Source: Ohtaekwangia sp035628875 (lineage in GTDB: Bacteria > Bacteroidota > Bacteroidia > Cytophagales > Cyclobacteriaceae). Taken from it: a DNA stretch of 64,000 nt. Of this stretch, positions 17,585-26,124 are shown in pieces (the stretch's first letter is position 1; every line of letters starts with the position of its first letter). Location of the stretch: contig DASPIZ010000019.1 of the NCBI GenBank assembly GCA_035628875.1, positions 26,048 to 90,047 on the forward strand. Reading direction: 5' to 3'. Below the pieces are notes generated by a model that did no database searches, had not been told where the DNA came from, and saw only the letters and a program-made list of their open reading frames with translations. A program made the translations under genes and the position numbers.

Positions 17585-17667
17585 GTACGAAATACGAGGT
17601 AACATGTACGAGGTAAGAGTACGGTTTGCCAAAGCTGCGAGCTGTGACTTCGAGCTGTGAGTTTGAT
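17585..17667 (+). repeat. 7-bp periodic tandem tracts (GTACGAG and GCTGTGA types)
   Basis: Left part: GTACGAA, ATACGAG, GTAACAT, GTACGAG, GTAAGAG (17585-17619). Right part: GCTGCGA, GCTGTGA, a 6-mer, GCTGTGA, GTTTGAT (17634-17667). The register is kept although the unit changes within one block. Confidence 0.75.
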
Positions 17668-17810
17668 TGATTGTAACTGATTGGTTTCGATTCTCGCTGG
17701 GAAATTTTTTGGTGATACCTCGTTTTAGCGTGTCTCTTAAACCGGAGGTAGTTGGCTGAGACATTCTTTACTTTTGAAAATCCCAATCTATCGATTTTCG
17801 TAACCCCCAA

Positions 17811-17900
17811 CCTCAAACATCAGACATCGAACGTCAAACAAATTCGAAAACCCTTCGTTACCGAAATTCAACCTTGAACCATTGAACATTGAAATTTGAA
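17811..17900 (-). repeat. 7-bp periodic tandem tracts, opposite orientation
   Basis: Plus-strand reading: CCTCAAA, CATCAGA, CATCGAA, CGTCAAA (17811-17838), an interruption, then CCTTGAA, an 8-mer CCATTGAA, CATTGAA, ATTTGAA (17872-17900). The complement matches the TTCAAGG/TTCAATG style of the other tracts. Confidence 0.7.
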
Positions 17901-17969
17901 CCAAAACAGGCATGTCATTTTAACCCTGTATAGAAAGTCATTTTATCACATCAGGGCTGAATTTGGTTT

Positions 17970-19139
17970 ATGAGTAAACTTTACAGGATAATTTATAAGA
18001 CCGGCGTGATCTTGTTATGCCTGATTCTTTTTATTTATTCGCTGGTGGAGGCGCGTACGCTGTTGTATCCCATTGTGATCGCGGTGTTGTTTTCCTATCT
18101 ACTCTATCCTGTTGGTAAGTGGCTGGAGAAACATGGATGCCACCGTATTCTTGCCAATTGCATCATTATATCCGGCTGCTTTTCGGTGCTTGCGGGTGGG
18201 GCTTATATTCTATATTCCGAAAGTACGTTGCTGATCCGGTCTTTGCCGGGCCTGAACGAAAAAGCACAACGAAATATCGATGCGGTAACAGAGACCATCT
18301 CTTCACAAATTGGCGTCAGTACGCACGAATTTAAGGATTGGGCCAACGCCAGACTCGCCGGGGTATCCGAGAACAGCGACCTCTTCATGGATTATATCTT
18401 TCCCTCAACGGCAGGCACGATAATGGCGTTGGCTATTCTTCCTGTTTATATTTTTCTTTTTCTGTATTACAGGAACAAGTTTTACAATTTTCTGATTATG
18501 ATCTGGCCGGTCAAAAAGAAATCGCGTATGCATCATACCATTGAGGAAGTATCTCAGGTAACCAGGCGTTATATGGGCGGCGTGTTTACGGTTGTATTAA
18601 TCTTATGTGTTATTAATTCGCTAGGGTTATACCTCATCGGGGTGCAGTTCGCATTGTTACTTGGAATCATTTCAGCACTCTGCAATTTCGTGCCCTATTT
18701 TGGTGTGTGGATTGGCGCCGTGTTCCCGCTCTCGATGGCAATCTTCACAGGTGATTCCGCCCATCAAACATTATGGGTATTGCTGATGTATGTGCTTGTT
18801 GATCTTACAGAAAATAATATCCTCACACCCAACATCACCGGCGGAAGTGTTCAGGTAAATCCACTGGTTACCATTGTTGGCATTATTGCAGCCGGGATGG
18901 TATGGGGTATTCCTGGTATGTTTGTTATTATCCCGTTGTTGGGCATACTCAAAATCGTATTGGAGAATGATCCTGCCACACAACCTATTGCATTCCTCAT
19001 TGGAACCGAAGGAACAGCAAAACATTCGATCACCTTACGAAAATTAAAAGCCTTCTTCACGCGCCGGAATAACAGACGCAGGGATGACGATAAATCTGAT
19101 GCAATACCAAATGAATCTTCCGGTACTCGGACTGAATAA
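17970..19139 (+). CDS. AI-2E transporter family (PerM-like) membrane protein
   Basis: 389 residues. The N-terminal helix pair (LILFIYSLVEARTLLYPIVI), a soluble helical stretch (about 85-140), then six further membrane segments fit the AI-2E transporter/PerM family (DUF20). Signature stretches are LLGIISALCNFVPYFGVWIG and ENNILTPNITGG, followed by NPLVTIVGIIAAGMVWGIPG. Members include exporters of autoinducer-2 and Na+/H+ antiporters; the substrate cannot be assigned here. The C-terminus is a basic, then acidic, hydrophilic tail (about 345-389). It is a single gene, convergent with the PQQ-repeat gene. Confidence 0.9.
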   Translation: MSKLYRIIYKTGVILLCLILFIYSLVEARTLLYPIVIAVLFSYLLYPVGKWLEKHGCHRILANCIIISGCFSVLAGGAYILYSESTLLIRSLPGLNEKAQRNIDAVTETISSQIGVSTHEFKDWANARLAGVSENSDLFMDYIFPSTAGTIMALAILPVYIFLFLYYRNKFYNFLIMIWPVKKKSRMHHTIEEVSQVTRRYMGGVFTVVLILCVINSLGLYLIGVQFALLLGIISALCNFVPYFGVWIGAVFPLSMAIFTGDSAHQTLWVLLMYVLVDLTENNILTPNITGGSVQVNPLVTIVGIIAAGMVWGIPGMFVIIPLLGILKIVLENDPATQPIAFLIGTEGTAKHSITLRKLKAFFTRRNNRRRDDDKSDAIPNESSGTRTE

Positions 19140-19291
19140 ACTAATGCCCAAAATAACTTCCGGCTTTACACAATCTATTTACCAATACGATCTTTGAATA
19201 ATCAATTTCATCTTCATCGAATCGACACAATGTTCAAGCCGGCATTTAGCGTTTAATCTCCAATCTGTTTCCATTTAAAAAAAACATTCGA

Positions 19292-20653
19292 TCAGGGTTG
19301 TGCAGCGGCGGGCGTCTCGGTTAACGGGATCGCATAGAGCATCCCATCAGCCGAACCCACGTATAACATATTTTTCTGAATCAGCGCCGAAGAGACAATA
19401 GAGCCGAGTTTATAAAGTTCTCTCATCACGTCCATGTTAACGCGATACTGCGACAGATCTTTCCCGGCGGCTAGTTTCATAAAGTCCATACGATCTTCTG
19501 TCGTTAATATCTTAGGACCGTTTTTTAGTCTTCCTTCCGTGGAAAACGTATCCTGAATTTTGCCATCTGATTTACGAATAGCATATACATTGCCAGTAAA
19601 ATCAGCGATGTAAACAGCGTTTCTTGTGACCGCGGGGGAAGAAAAAACATATCCCTTAAGCTTACTACGCCAAACTTCTTTTCCGTTGGTTGCGTTTATC
19701 GCCAGTAGCAGGTAGGAATCTGAGGTACCTACATATAAGTTATCGCGATCAATGGCTGCGGTACTTAATATCCAGGCGTTTTCAGCAGCATACTTCCAGA
19801 GCAGTTCACCTTTACCGGTATTTAAAGCATAGAAGTGAGCATCACGCGCACCGAAATAAAGCTTGCCCTCATAAACAGTTGGTGAAGCCTGAATACCACT
19901 CATACCAATTTGATCACCAGTTTTGAAACGCCACAATTCTTTACCGGTTCTTTTATTAAGCGCGTACATAAATGTATCCCAGCTTCCAATATACAAGTTG
20001 TCATCGTCGAAGGCAGGTGTTGTATGCACAATGTCACCAGTCTTGAATTTCCATGCTAATTTTCCATCTAAAGCATCGACAGCATAAACATGGCTATCAC
20101 TACTACCGAAAAATACGACAGGTATACCGTCGATCTCTTGTACTATGGGAGACGATAAGAAGTATTCCCATGGATCGTCCATCATTAGGGTATCCGGTTT
20201 CAGCCCCAGATATCCTCTTCCACCCTGCCATTTTTCTCCGCCGGTTTTAAAACGCCATTTCATTTTACCGGTGCGTATATCGACACCATAATAATGTCCG
20301 TCAAAACTTCCAAAATAAACCATATTCCCATAAACTGATGGGGTTGAATGCACCGCCCGGCGTGTTTTGAATTTCCATTTGACAGTCCCTGTTGATGCGT
20401 TTATGGCGTAAAGAAAACCGTCTTCACTTCCAACGTAAAGAACGTCATCAGCCATTACAGGAGAGGAAAAAATTTTCCCTTTAGTTTTCAGTTTCCAAAG
20501 CGGTGACCCAAACGATGTTGGCATTGTGTCCGAATAATAGCCCGAGTGTCCGGAGGTTCCCTGAAACATCGGACCGGTTTGCGCTAAAGTAATATGGTTA
20601 AAAGTACTAACGACAAGAAGTAAACTGAAGTGTAAGCGAAAGGAAAGGGTCAT
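19292..20653 (-). CDS. Periplasmic PQQ-like beta-propeller protein (BamB-like)
   Basis: 453 residues from the ATG at 20653; the earlier TTG at 20674 overlaps a promoter-like stretch and is less likely. A signal peptide ends near ITLAQ. The rest is about seven propeller blades with the repeated pattern LYVGSEDGFLYAINA...GTVKWKFKT, e.g. NMVYFGSFDGHYYGVD, DNLYIGSWDTFMYALN, GKLYFGARDAHFYALN. This is the PQQ-repeat fold shared by quinoprotein dehydrogenases and BamB. No dehydrogenase calcium or disulfide motif is visible and there is no lipobox, so it is more likely a scaffold or binding protein than an enzyme. Upstream on the complement, TTTG and TAATTTTTG resemble promoter boxes. No operon partners. 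Confidence 0.85.
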   Translation of the reverse strand: MTLSFRLHFSLLLVVSTFNHITLAQTGPMFQGTSGHSGYYSDTMPTSFGSPLWKLKTKGKIFSSPVMADDVLYVGSEDGFLYAINASTGTVKWKFKTRRAVHSTPSVYGNMVYFGSFDGHYYGVDIRTGKMKWRFKTGGEKWQGGRGYLGLKPDTLMMDDPWEYFLSSPIVQEIDGIPVVFFGSSDSHVYAVDALDGKLAWKFKTGDIVHTTPAFDDDNLYIGSWDTFMYALNKRTGKELWRFKTGDQIGMSGIQASPTVYEGKLYFGARDAHFYALNTGKGELLWKYAAENAWILSTAAIDRDNLYVGTSDSYLLLAINATNGKEVWRSKLKGYVFSSPAVTRNAVYIADFTGNVYAIRKSDGKIQDTFSTEGRLKNGPKILTTEDRMDFMKLAAGKDLSQYRVNMDVMRELYKLGSIVSSALIQKNMLYVGSADGMLYAIPLTETPAAAQP

Positions 20654-20913
20654 GATTTGTAAAATGGTTGTCAAAAATTACAATGTTTTATTTTTTCAAA
20701 AATATCATTAATTGTTTATTCCCAAAGAACAAGTATCACAACGCACGCGAATACAGACTAAATGGGAATCGGAAATGTAGTCATAAACCTTTTTTAGGCG
20801 ACTACTTCCAACATAGACAGGATCGCTTAGTCAGTATGGTGGTAGAGTCCCGAAGAAACTCCGGCGGGATCAAAGAATATTACATCACTGTTACGAAATT
20901 GTTAAATACGCAT

Positions 20914-20921
20914 TACCTTTG
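20914..20921 (+). promoter_or_regulatory. -7 box candidate for the LtaS-like gene
   Basis: TACCTTTG matches TAnnTTTG exactly. No good -33 box is visible at the right spacing. It overlaps the possible TTG start at 20919, and so argues for the GTG at 20940 as the true start. Confidence 0.4.
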
Positions 20922-20939
20922 TATTCCAAACAGTTTGTT

Positions 20940-22931
20940 GTGAGACCCCTACCTAACTTCACCAGAGACCTTCGGCTACAGGGTAATATTTATTATGCCC
21001 TCGTTTTATACTTATGCCTTGTGATGGTTGTATTTACGTTATGCAGGATTGGGTTTTACCTTTTTAACTTGGATTTTTTTCCATCCCTCACCTACCCATC
21101 ATTATTGCCTTTAATGATTGCCGGATTGAAGTTCGACATCAGCGCCGTGCTGTACACCAACCTGTTGTTTATCGTGTTAATGATTTTGCCTATTAAATCG
21201 AAATTTAATAAGGCATATCAGCGTTCACTAAAATGTATTTTTTTCATAACTAACAGCATTGCCCTTGCCGCCAACGTGGCCGACTTCATCTATTTTAAGT
21301 TTACCCTACGCAGAACCACTTTTGATGTTTTTGAACAATTCAAAAATGAAGAGAACATGGGGTCACTCACCGCCCGTTTCATGTTTGATTACTGGTATGC
21401 GGTGCTATTCTGGGTCTGCTGTGTTTTGCTGCTAAGCTTGGGTTATAAAAAAATAAAGGTCACCGGCCCCATGATCCAGAACACGAAATCATATTACATG
21501 GCATCCGTTTTCGCCATACCGGTTATCGTCTTCTTTTTTATTGGTGGTGTAAAAGGAGGCCTGTGGACGGATCATCGTCCTTTAACGTTAAGCGATGCCG
21601 GCGAATATGTGAATGATCCCAAAGACATCAGCCTGGTCTTAAATACACCTTTTTGCATTTACCGTACTACCGGTAAAACGCAAATCAAAAAAGTGAAGTA
21701 CTATTCTGAAACGGAAGCTTCAGCAATTTTTACACCCATACATCGCCCTGTGGAGACCGCATCATTCCGGAAGGAAAATGTCGTGATCATTATCATGGAG
21801 AGTTTTTCAAGGGAATTCTTTCGCACTTTTAACAAGGATCTCGAAGGCGGTACTTATCAGGGTTACACGCCGTTTCTTGATTCGCTCATCCAGCACAGCA
21901 AAACGTTTGAATACGCTTTTGCCGATGGTCGCAAATCAATCGACGCGCTTCCTGCGGTGATGAGCGGTATACCAAACATGGGCATTCAATATGTACTTTC
22001 CCCTTTTTCCGGAAACAAGATAAACAGCCTGGCTTCGCTCCTTAAAGACAAAGGATATCATTCGGCATTCTTTCATGGTGCACCCAATGGTTCAATGGGT
22101 TTTGAATCGTTTATGAGCATGGCCGGTGTGGACGAATATTATGGTATGACGGAATATGGAAACGATGACGATTATGATGGCTGGTGGGGAATCTGGGATC
22201 ATAAATTTTTGCCCTATACAGCTGAAAAAATTAATGGGTTTGATAAACCCTTTGTCAGCGTAATCTTTTCATTGACTTCGCATCATCCGTTCAGTGTGCC
22301 TGCAGAATACAAGGACAAATTTAAAGGTGGTCCTGTTAAACTACAACGGTGTATTCAATACGGAGATTTCTCACTCAAACAATTTTTTGCGAAAGCATCT
22401 AAAATGCCCTGGTATGAAAACACTTTATTCGTAATTACAGCTGATCACACAAGTTTAAGCCAGTACAAAGAATATAAATCGAACAGTGGATTATATGCCG
22501 TGCCCGTGATCTTTTTTAAACCGGATCACAGTCTCAAGGGTATGGATCAAAAAATCATTCACCATGTAGATATCATGCCAACCATACTGGATTATTTAAA
22601 CTACGATAAAGAATACCTGGCGTTTGGCAGAAGTGTGTTCGACGATTCGTTACCACACTTTGCTTTTAATTGTAAAGACAATACTTATCAGTTACTGGAA
22701 GGTGACCACCTGTTGGTGTTTGACGGAAAGAAATCGTTGGGACTTTATGATTTTAAAAGGGATAAAATGTGTTCCCATAACGTTATTCAAAACAATCCGG
22801 AAATTGTAAAACCAATGGAACAGAGAATTAAAGCAATTGTTCAGCAGTATAATAACCGGCTGATTGAAAACCGGTTGCTTGTCACAGATCCGACAATGCT
22901 TACGTTTCAAAAAACTGCACTTGCTCCGTGA
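20940..22931 (+). CDS. LtaS/OpgB-like membrane sulfatase-family enzyme (phosphoglycerol transferase-like)
   Basis: About 663 residues from a GTG at 20940, or 670 from a TTG at 20919; there is no ATG near the N-terminus. Five membrane segments (about 15-230) precede an alkaline-phosphatase-fold domain on the periplasmic side. Catalytic-type motifs are NVVIIIMESFSREFF (metal Glu and nucleophile position), FHGAPNGSMGFESF, and VITADHTSLS with the DH metal ligands. The family includes lipoteichoic acid synthase and periplasmic glucan phosphoglycerol transferases, where the nucleophile is usually Thr; here Ser fills that place in ESFSREF. In a Gram-negative Bacteroidota a likely role is adding phospho-substituents to envelope glycans or lipids, but no substrate can be read. 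Monocistronic. Confidence 0.88.
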   Translation: MRPLPNFTRDLRLQGNIYYALVLYLCLVMVVFTLCRIGFYLFNLDFFPSLTYPSLLPLMIAGLKFDISAVLYTNLLFIVLMILPIKSKFNKAYQRSLKCIFFITNSIALAANVADFIYFKFTLRRTTFDVFEQFKNEENMGSLTARFMFDYWYAVLFWVCCVLLLSLGYKKIKVTGPMIQNTKSYYMASVFAIPVIVFFFIGGVKGGLWTDHRPLTLSDAGEYVNDPKDISLVLNTPFCIYRTTGKTQIKKVKYYSETEASAIFTPIHRPVETASFRKENVVIIIMESFSREFFRTFNKDLEGGTYQGYTPFLDSLIQHSKTFEYAFADGRKSIDALPAVMSGIPNMGIQYVLSPFSGNKINSLASLLKDKGYHSAFFHGAPNGSMGFESFMSMAGVDEYYGMTEYGNDDDYDGWWGIWDHKFLPYTAEKINGFDKPFVSVIFSLTSHHPFSVPAEYKDKFKGGPVKLQRCIQYGDFSLKQFFAKASKMPWYENTLFVITADHTSLSQYKEYKSNSGLYAVPVIFFKPDHSLKGMDQKIIHHVDIMPTILDYLNYDKEYLAFGRSVFDDSLPHFAFNCKDNTYQLLEGDHLLVFDGKKSLGLYDFKRDKMCSHNVIQNNPEIVKPMEQRIKAIVQQYNNRLIENRLLVTDPTMLTFQKTALAP

Positions 22932-22945
22932 TACGTATCGAAAAA

Positions 22946-22968
22946 GGTTCCGGAATTTCACCGGAACC
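22946..22968. terminator. Hairpin between convergent genes
   Basis: Perfect 8-bp stem GGTTCCGG/CCGGAACC (22946-22953, 22961-22968) with a 7-nt loop, 15 bp after the LtaS-like stop and 10 bp from the end of the convergent small membrane gene. It probably serves both directions. Five A precede it, giving a short U run on the minus strand. Confidence 0.7.
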
Positions 22969-22978
22969 AATAGATCAC

Positions 22979-23248
22979 TTAGGACTCAAGATCATGTCCT
23001 TCTAATTTTACAAGCTTGTTATAAATCCCGAGCAACAGAAATGGCGCTGCCCATTGACCGACGAATAATGCGAGATCGTCTTTTTTCAAAAGTTTCAGCG
23101 TCAACGACGTAGCCATAGAACCAAGTGACATCCATAAAAAAGTATCGGATGGTAGTTTGGCTGTTTGTTCTTCGATCTGTCTCGCGACGGGACCTTCCTT
23201 ATGTTGTGGATTATAATTTTCCACTGTTGATTTTAAGTTAGCTGCCAT
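22979..23248 (-). CDS. Small conserved membrane protein, unknown function
   Basis: 89 residues. A hydrophilic N-terminus (about 1-35, with EGPVARQIEEQTAKLPSDT) precedes two membrane segments (about 38-55 and 64-80, the latter GQWAAPFLLLGIYNKLVK). Related short proteins with this IEEQTAKLPSD lead are, as I recall, frequent in Bacteroidota and unnamed. The C-terminus ends KLEGHDLES on the cytoplasmic side. Single gene, convergent with the LtaS-like gene across a hairpin. Confidence 0.7.
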   Translation of the reverse strand: MAANLKSTVENYNPQHKEGPVARQIEEQTAKLPSDTFLWMSLGSMATSLTLKLLKKDDLALFVGQWAAPFLLLGIYNKLVKLEGHDLES

Positions 23249-23543
23249 AATAAAATGTTTTAAGTTATTGTATACAGGGTCCGGTAAAAAGTAATGCCTT
23301 AAGTCGTTGTTTTTAAAATTGCAGACAGCATAATTGCGTGTATACAGTCCGTTGTAACAACAAAGTCATTTGGAGCACCGTAGATGGCTTAACCGCCGTG
23401 CGTACACAGACAGTAGCCGACGTTAAAGAATCAAACAAAAAAGATGATTAGCAGAAAGCATTGGTAAAGCAGTTGAATAACCAGCCTTACCAATCTTTTT
23501 ATTTCTATGTAGATACGATATGGTTCTACACAGACGCTATGCA
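23249..23543. other. 295-bp spacer, no gene called
   Basis: A plus-strand frame without a start codon (about 23320-23450) has moderately protein-like composition (VIWSTVDGLTAVRTQTV) and ends at TAG. It could be a gene remnant, but there is no family to support it. No repeat or hairpin noted. Confidence 0.3.
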
Positions 23544-23924
23544 TTATTGCTTTTTAAGGAACTGACTCGAAACAATTTCGTCCACCATTTGTGGTAGAAT
23601 GTCTAACTTAAGGGAGATCTTTTTACACAACTCAAGTTCTTTGGAATTGATATGGTCATCAACCGTCATGATCGCTACCAAATCTTGAATCTGCTCCACC
23701 TTATCTTCATATTTCCTCGGTGGAACAAATGTCACTTGCTCTGGATGATTTTTAATTCGTTCTATTTCTTCCCTACTCACGCCGAGTTGAACGGCAATGG
23801 AGATCAATAACTCCCATTCGTCCGGTTCCAGCTTCCCATCGGCCATTGCGACGGTTATTAGGTTTTTAATGTGACTTCTCCGGATGCCGTTATGATCCGT
23901 TTTGAAGATTTTTAATAGATCCAT
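23544..23924 (-). CDS. TerB-like (tellurite resistance TerB fold) protein
   Basis: 126 residues, all alpha-helical. Two acidic repeats, VAMADGKLEPDEWELL (about 27-42) and MTVDDHINSKELELC (about 85-99), match the paired metal-binding-type repeats of TerB/DjlA-like domains. It lacks a membrane anchor or partner domain, so it is a stand-alone TerB-like protein. A paralogue of similar layout is at 61387-61830. The family is linked to metal and stress responses and to membrane-associated complexes, but no specific role is indicated here; no other ter genes are in the window. Confidence 0.75.
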   Translation of the reverse strand: MDLLKIFKTDHNGIRRSHIKNLITVAMADGKLEPDEWELLISIAVQLGVSREEIERIKNHPEQVTFVPPRKYEDKVEQIQDLVAIMTVDDHINSKELELCKKISLKLDILPQMVDEIVSSQFLKKQ

Positions 23925-24064
23925 AAAATGGTTGATTAAAGCGTATAAACAGCCGAAATAACCGCATATTTTTGATCAGTTAAAAGTAAATTATATTTAA
24001 AAGGCAAGCCTTATAAATTCATATATCAGCCTGAAAACCAATTTATTAATTAATTCACGGCGAT

Positions 24065-24163
24065 TTAAAACCACATTATGATAATAAACAGAGCGGTCCA
24101 CGTGATAGCCTCTATGATAATTTCTGCTTTTTTTGTTTTAAAGGATGATTTATTTGCTTCCAT
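24065..24163 (-). CDS. Possible 32-residue single-helix membrane protein
   Basis: An ATG at 24163 opens a 32-codon frame: a basic, polar N-terminus MEANKSSFKTKK, then a hydrophobic helix AEIIIEAITWTALFIIIMWF to the C-terminal end. Charge-plus-helix layout and the clean stop suggest a real small protein in an otherwise empty 358-bp spacer (23925-24282), but there is no clear ribosome-binding site or homologue to back it. Confidence 0.3.
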   Translation of the reverse strand: MEANKSSFKTKKAEIIIEAITWTALFIIIMWF

Positions 24164-24282
24164 AACATTTGCTTTTCACTACCTGTCTTGAACTTTCATG
24201 CCAGCCAGGAATTTGCGCACATTACGTACAGGTTTTGATTTAGAGAAAAAGAATCGCGTAAATAACTTCCCAACACATTGGG

Positions 24283-24630
24283 TCAATAATGATCGAAGCC
24301 AACTTTAGTTGAATCAGGTCCTCCGTTCACTTTTTGAAGGTTTTTCTTAATATTTTCCTTAACGCTTCTCGGCATGTAACGGCGTGATCCCGGCTTGGGG
24401 CAATCCCACTCCTCTATGGATACATTTTTAACCTCTTTTACCCTAAAGTGGGTATTCCGCCTAATTGATTTTTGGTCTGCATTCTCTTCCTGTGCCTCGG
24501 CGGTAATCATTGAGGGATTTAACCTGGATGCAAATTTTTGTGATCGCGTTTTTTGTGCCTTCGGACATGGGATCATGCCGGTTTGACATCCGAAACAAAA
24601 TAACATAAGGAACAAGAAAATGCGAGCCAT
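24283..24630 (-). CDS. Small basic lipoprotein, unknown function
   Basis: 115 residues. Short signal sequence with lipobox CFGC at about residues 12-15, so it is probably lipid-anchored. The mature part is basic and polar (SQKFASRLNPSM, RRNTHFRVKEV), ending GGPDSTKVGFDHY. No domain recognised. The motif WDCPKPGSRRYMPRSVKENIKKN hints at a conserved C-terminal segment but is unassigned. It stands alone, divergent from the small basic gene at 24862. Confidence 0.6.
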   Translation of the reverse strand: MARIFLFLMLFCFGCQTGMIPCPKAQKTRSQKFASRLNPSMITAEAQEENADQKSIRRNTHFRVKEVKNVSIEEWDCPKPGSRRYMPRSVKENIKKNLQKVNGGPDSTKVGFDHY

Positions 24631-24861
24631 AAATTGATTATACCTGAATCAGATAAAAATTTATACCAGGTTTTGAAACGCGAATCGCTTTGACTCTTAA
24701 ACTACATTTAAGCTGGCAAAATGGAGGGAATGGTATCTTACGAAAGGTTTGGGGCAGTCAAAATCATAGCGGCTTACCAGGTTACACATTTTAGTAAGCC
24801 GAAATTTGCAAGAGGTTATAATATCCGATAATTTAGATGCGGTTACAAATTTTTTACCACT

Positions 24862-24963
24862 ATGTCAAAATCACAGGACGCCAAAAAGGAAACAAAGAAG
24901 AAGCCAACGAAAACGCTTAAAGAAAAAAGAGCGGAAAAGAAAGCTAAAAAGGGTAAGAATTAA
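24862..24963 (+). CDS. 33-residue lysine-rich small protein
   Basis: ATG at 24862, stop TAA at 24961. The sequence starts MSKSQDAKKETKKKPTKTL and is about 45 percent lysine. I recall very similar short proteins (M-x-KSQDxKK, then KEKxxxK) in many Bacteroidota, where they are usually missed because of length; that supports it as real. The role is unknown; the charge suggests nucleic-acid or ribosome contact. It is followed by a strong hairpin at 24988-25024. A longer frame (24806-25189) overlaps it in another phase and is a shadow. Confidence 0.65.
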   Translation: MSKSQDAKKETKKKPTKTLKEKRAEKKAKKGKN

Positions 24964-24987
24964 CGGTTTCTTACTGAATTTTCATTC

Positions 24988-25024
24988 ATGTATAGTGGAT
25001 TCGAAATGCTTATCCACTATACAT
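24988..25024. terminator. Strong inverted repeat between convergent genes
   Basis: Perfect 13-bp arms (24988-25000 and 25012-25024; ATGTATAGTGGAT and its complement) with an 11-nt loop. It lies 24 bp after the small basic gene and 23 bp from the end of lspA, so it probably ends both transcripts. Confidence 0.75.
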
Positions 25025-25047
25025 TGGATATACATTGGAGGTATAAA

Positions 25048-25551
25048 TCAAATTAAGACACGCGGCTTGCGTAAGAGGGTAATCAGGATCAAGAGAATAC
25101 CTACCATGATAGACACATCAGCCATATTAAAGATACCCGTTTCAAACAAAACGAAATCGATGTGCAAAAAATCCGTTACTGAGCCATAAACGATCCGATC
25201 GTAGATATTTCCGATTCCACCGCCAATCACAAAACAGAAAGCCAGCAAAGAAAGTCGTGGAAGCGCATAGGTGCGAAAAACGAATACCAGTCCGTAGAGT
25301 AAAGCCATTAAGGGTAATAAGGAAAGCACAATGAATTTAACCATGGCCGGAAGTGCATTACCAAGGCTTAAAAATGCTCCGGAATTTTCAACACGGGTCA
25401 ATGTAACATGATTGGTAATTAATTCAATCTGTGCGTCGTAATGTATATGCTTCCGAACCATCCTTTTCGATAGCTGATCACAACTGATGTTTGACAGCAG
25501 CACAATTACAATTAATACAGTGCGTATGATATTGCGTGACTTCAGTGACAT
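25048..25551 (-). CDS. lspA: Lipoprotein signal peptidase (signal peptidase II)
   Basis: 167 residues, four membrane segments. It cleaves prolipoprotein signal peptides at the inner membrane, which fits the many lipoproteins in this window. Family motifs are present: CDQLSKRMV (about 24-32), ENSGAFLSLG (about 55-64), GGGIGNIYDRI (110-120), VTDFLHIDF with Asp127 and FNMADVSIM with Asp145, the catalytic aspartate pair. It follows the VOC-family gene by 3 bp on the same strand, so the two are probably one transcript. Confidence 0.97.
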   Translation of the reverse strand: MSLKSRNIIRTVLIVIVLLSNISCDQLSKRMVRKHIHYDAQIELITNHVTLTRVENSGAFLSLGNALPAMVKFIVLSLLPLMALLYGLVFVFRTYALPRLSLLAFCFVIGGGIGNIYDRIVYGSVTDFLHIDFVLFETGIFNMADVSIMVGILLILITLLRKPRVLI

Positions 25552-25554
25552 TTG

Positions 25555-25980
25555 TTATCCGTGTTTGTCTACATTTCCTGTTTTATCAAAAACCAGAAAA
25601 GGATTGTACGCCAATTCCCAATAATTACCTTCAGGGTCGACGATGTAGCTGTGATATCGACCCCAGAAAATTTTTGTTGGTTCTTTAACAATGCGAACTC
25701 CACTCAAACGCAATTCCGCAACAGCATGATCAACTTCATCTGCGGAAGTGAAATTAATTGCCATAGTAAAATTTCTGAATCCTTTTCCTTCCGGTGAGGT
25801 ACCAATGTCGCTGGCTAGTTCATGGGAAGGAAATAAACCCAGAATAAATCCATTAAGCTTGAAGAATACAATCCCATCACTGTCTTTCATCGGAGTCCAT
25901 CCGAATTTTTCCTTGTAAAATCGTTTCATCATATCGAGGTCTTTCACGCCCAATGTTAGAAAGCTTAGTATTGGCTTCAT
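25555..25980 (-). CDS. VOC-superfamily (glyoxalase-like) protein
   Basis: 141 residues, one beta-alpha-beta-beta-beta repeat pair. Start FLTLGVKDLDMMKRFYKEKFGW, given here in two parts (FLTLGVKDLDMM and KRFYKEKFGW), and end SYIVDPEGNYWELAYNP are the classic edges of glyoxalase/bleomycin-resistance/dioxygenase (VOC) domains. FPSHELASDIG in the middle is typical of the uncharacterised subgroup related to lactoylglutathione-lyase-like proteins. The reaction is unassigned. First gene of a likely two-gene unit with lspA. Confidence 0.85.
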   Translation of the reverse strand: MKPILSFLTLGVKDLDMMKRFYKEKFGWTPMKDSDGIVFFKLNGFILGLFPSHELASDIGTSPEGKGFRNFTMAINFTSADEVDHAVAELRLSGVRIVKEPTKIFWGRYHSYIVDPEGNYWELAYNPFLVFDKTGNVDKHG

Positions 25981-26124
25981 CGACAGAAATTAACACCTAA
26001 ACTAATCATTTCCATATCGAAATAAAAAGCCACATATACCGGTGGCAAAATAGTAAACGACCACCCGGCAATAGGTCGTGATGCATTTTTTGTAATAACC
26101 CTTATATTGCTGTAAAAATTGAAC

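Larger units (their letters stand above)
17218..17969. other. 752-bp spacer with riboswitch and repeat tracts, no protein gene
   Basis: It contains the btuB leader with the cobalamin riboswitch (17338-17505) and two blocks of 7-bp periodic DNA of opposite orientation (17585-17667 and 17811-17900), then the short leader of the AI-2E-family gene. Open frames called here on the minus strand only reflect riboswitch and repeat sequence. Confidence 0.7.

Noticed and set aside
17432..17816. Two overlapping minus-strand open frames of 110-118 codons upstream of btuB
   Set aside because: They translate the cobalamin riboswitch and the heptamer repeats; composition is not protein-like.
23320..23450. 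Start-less plus-strand frame with moderately protein-like residues
   Set aside because: No start codon and no family; too short to call even as a remnant.
24806..25189. 127-codon plus-strand frame over the small lysine-rich gene and the lspA end
   Set aside because: Different phase from the convincing 33-codon gene, crosses the strong hairpin, and runs antisense into lspA.
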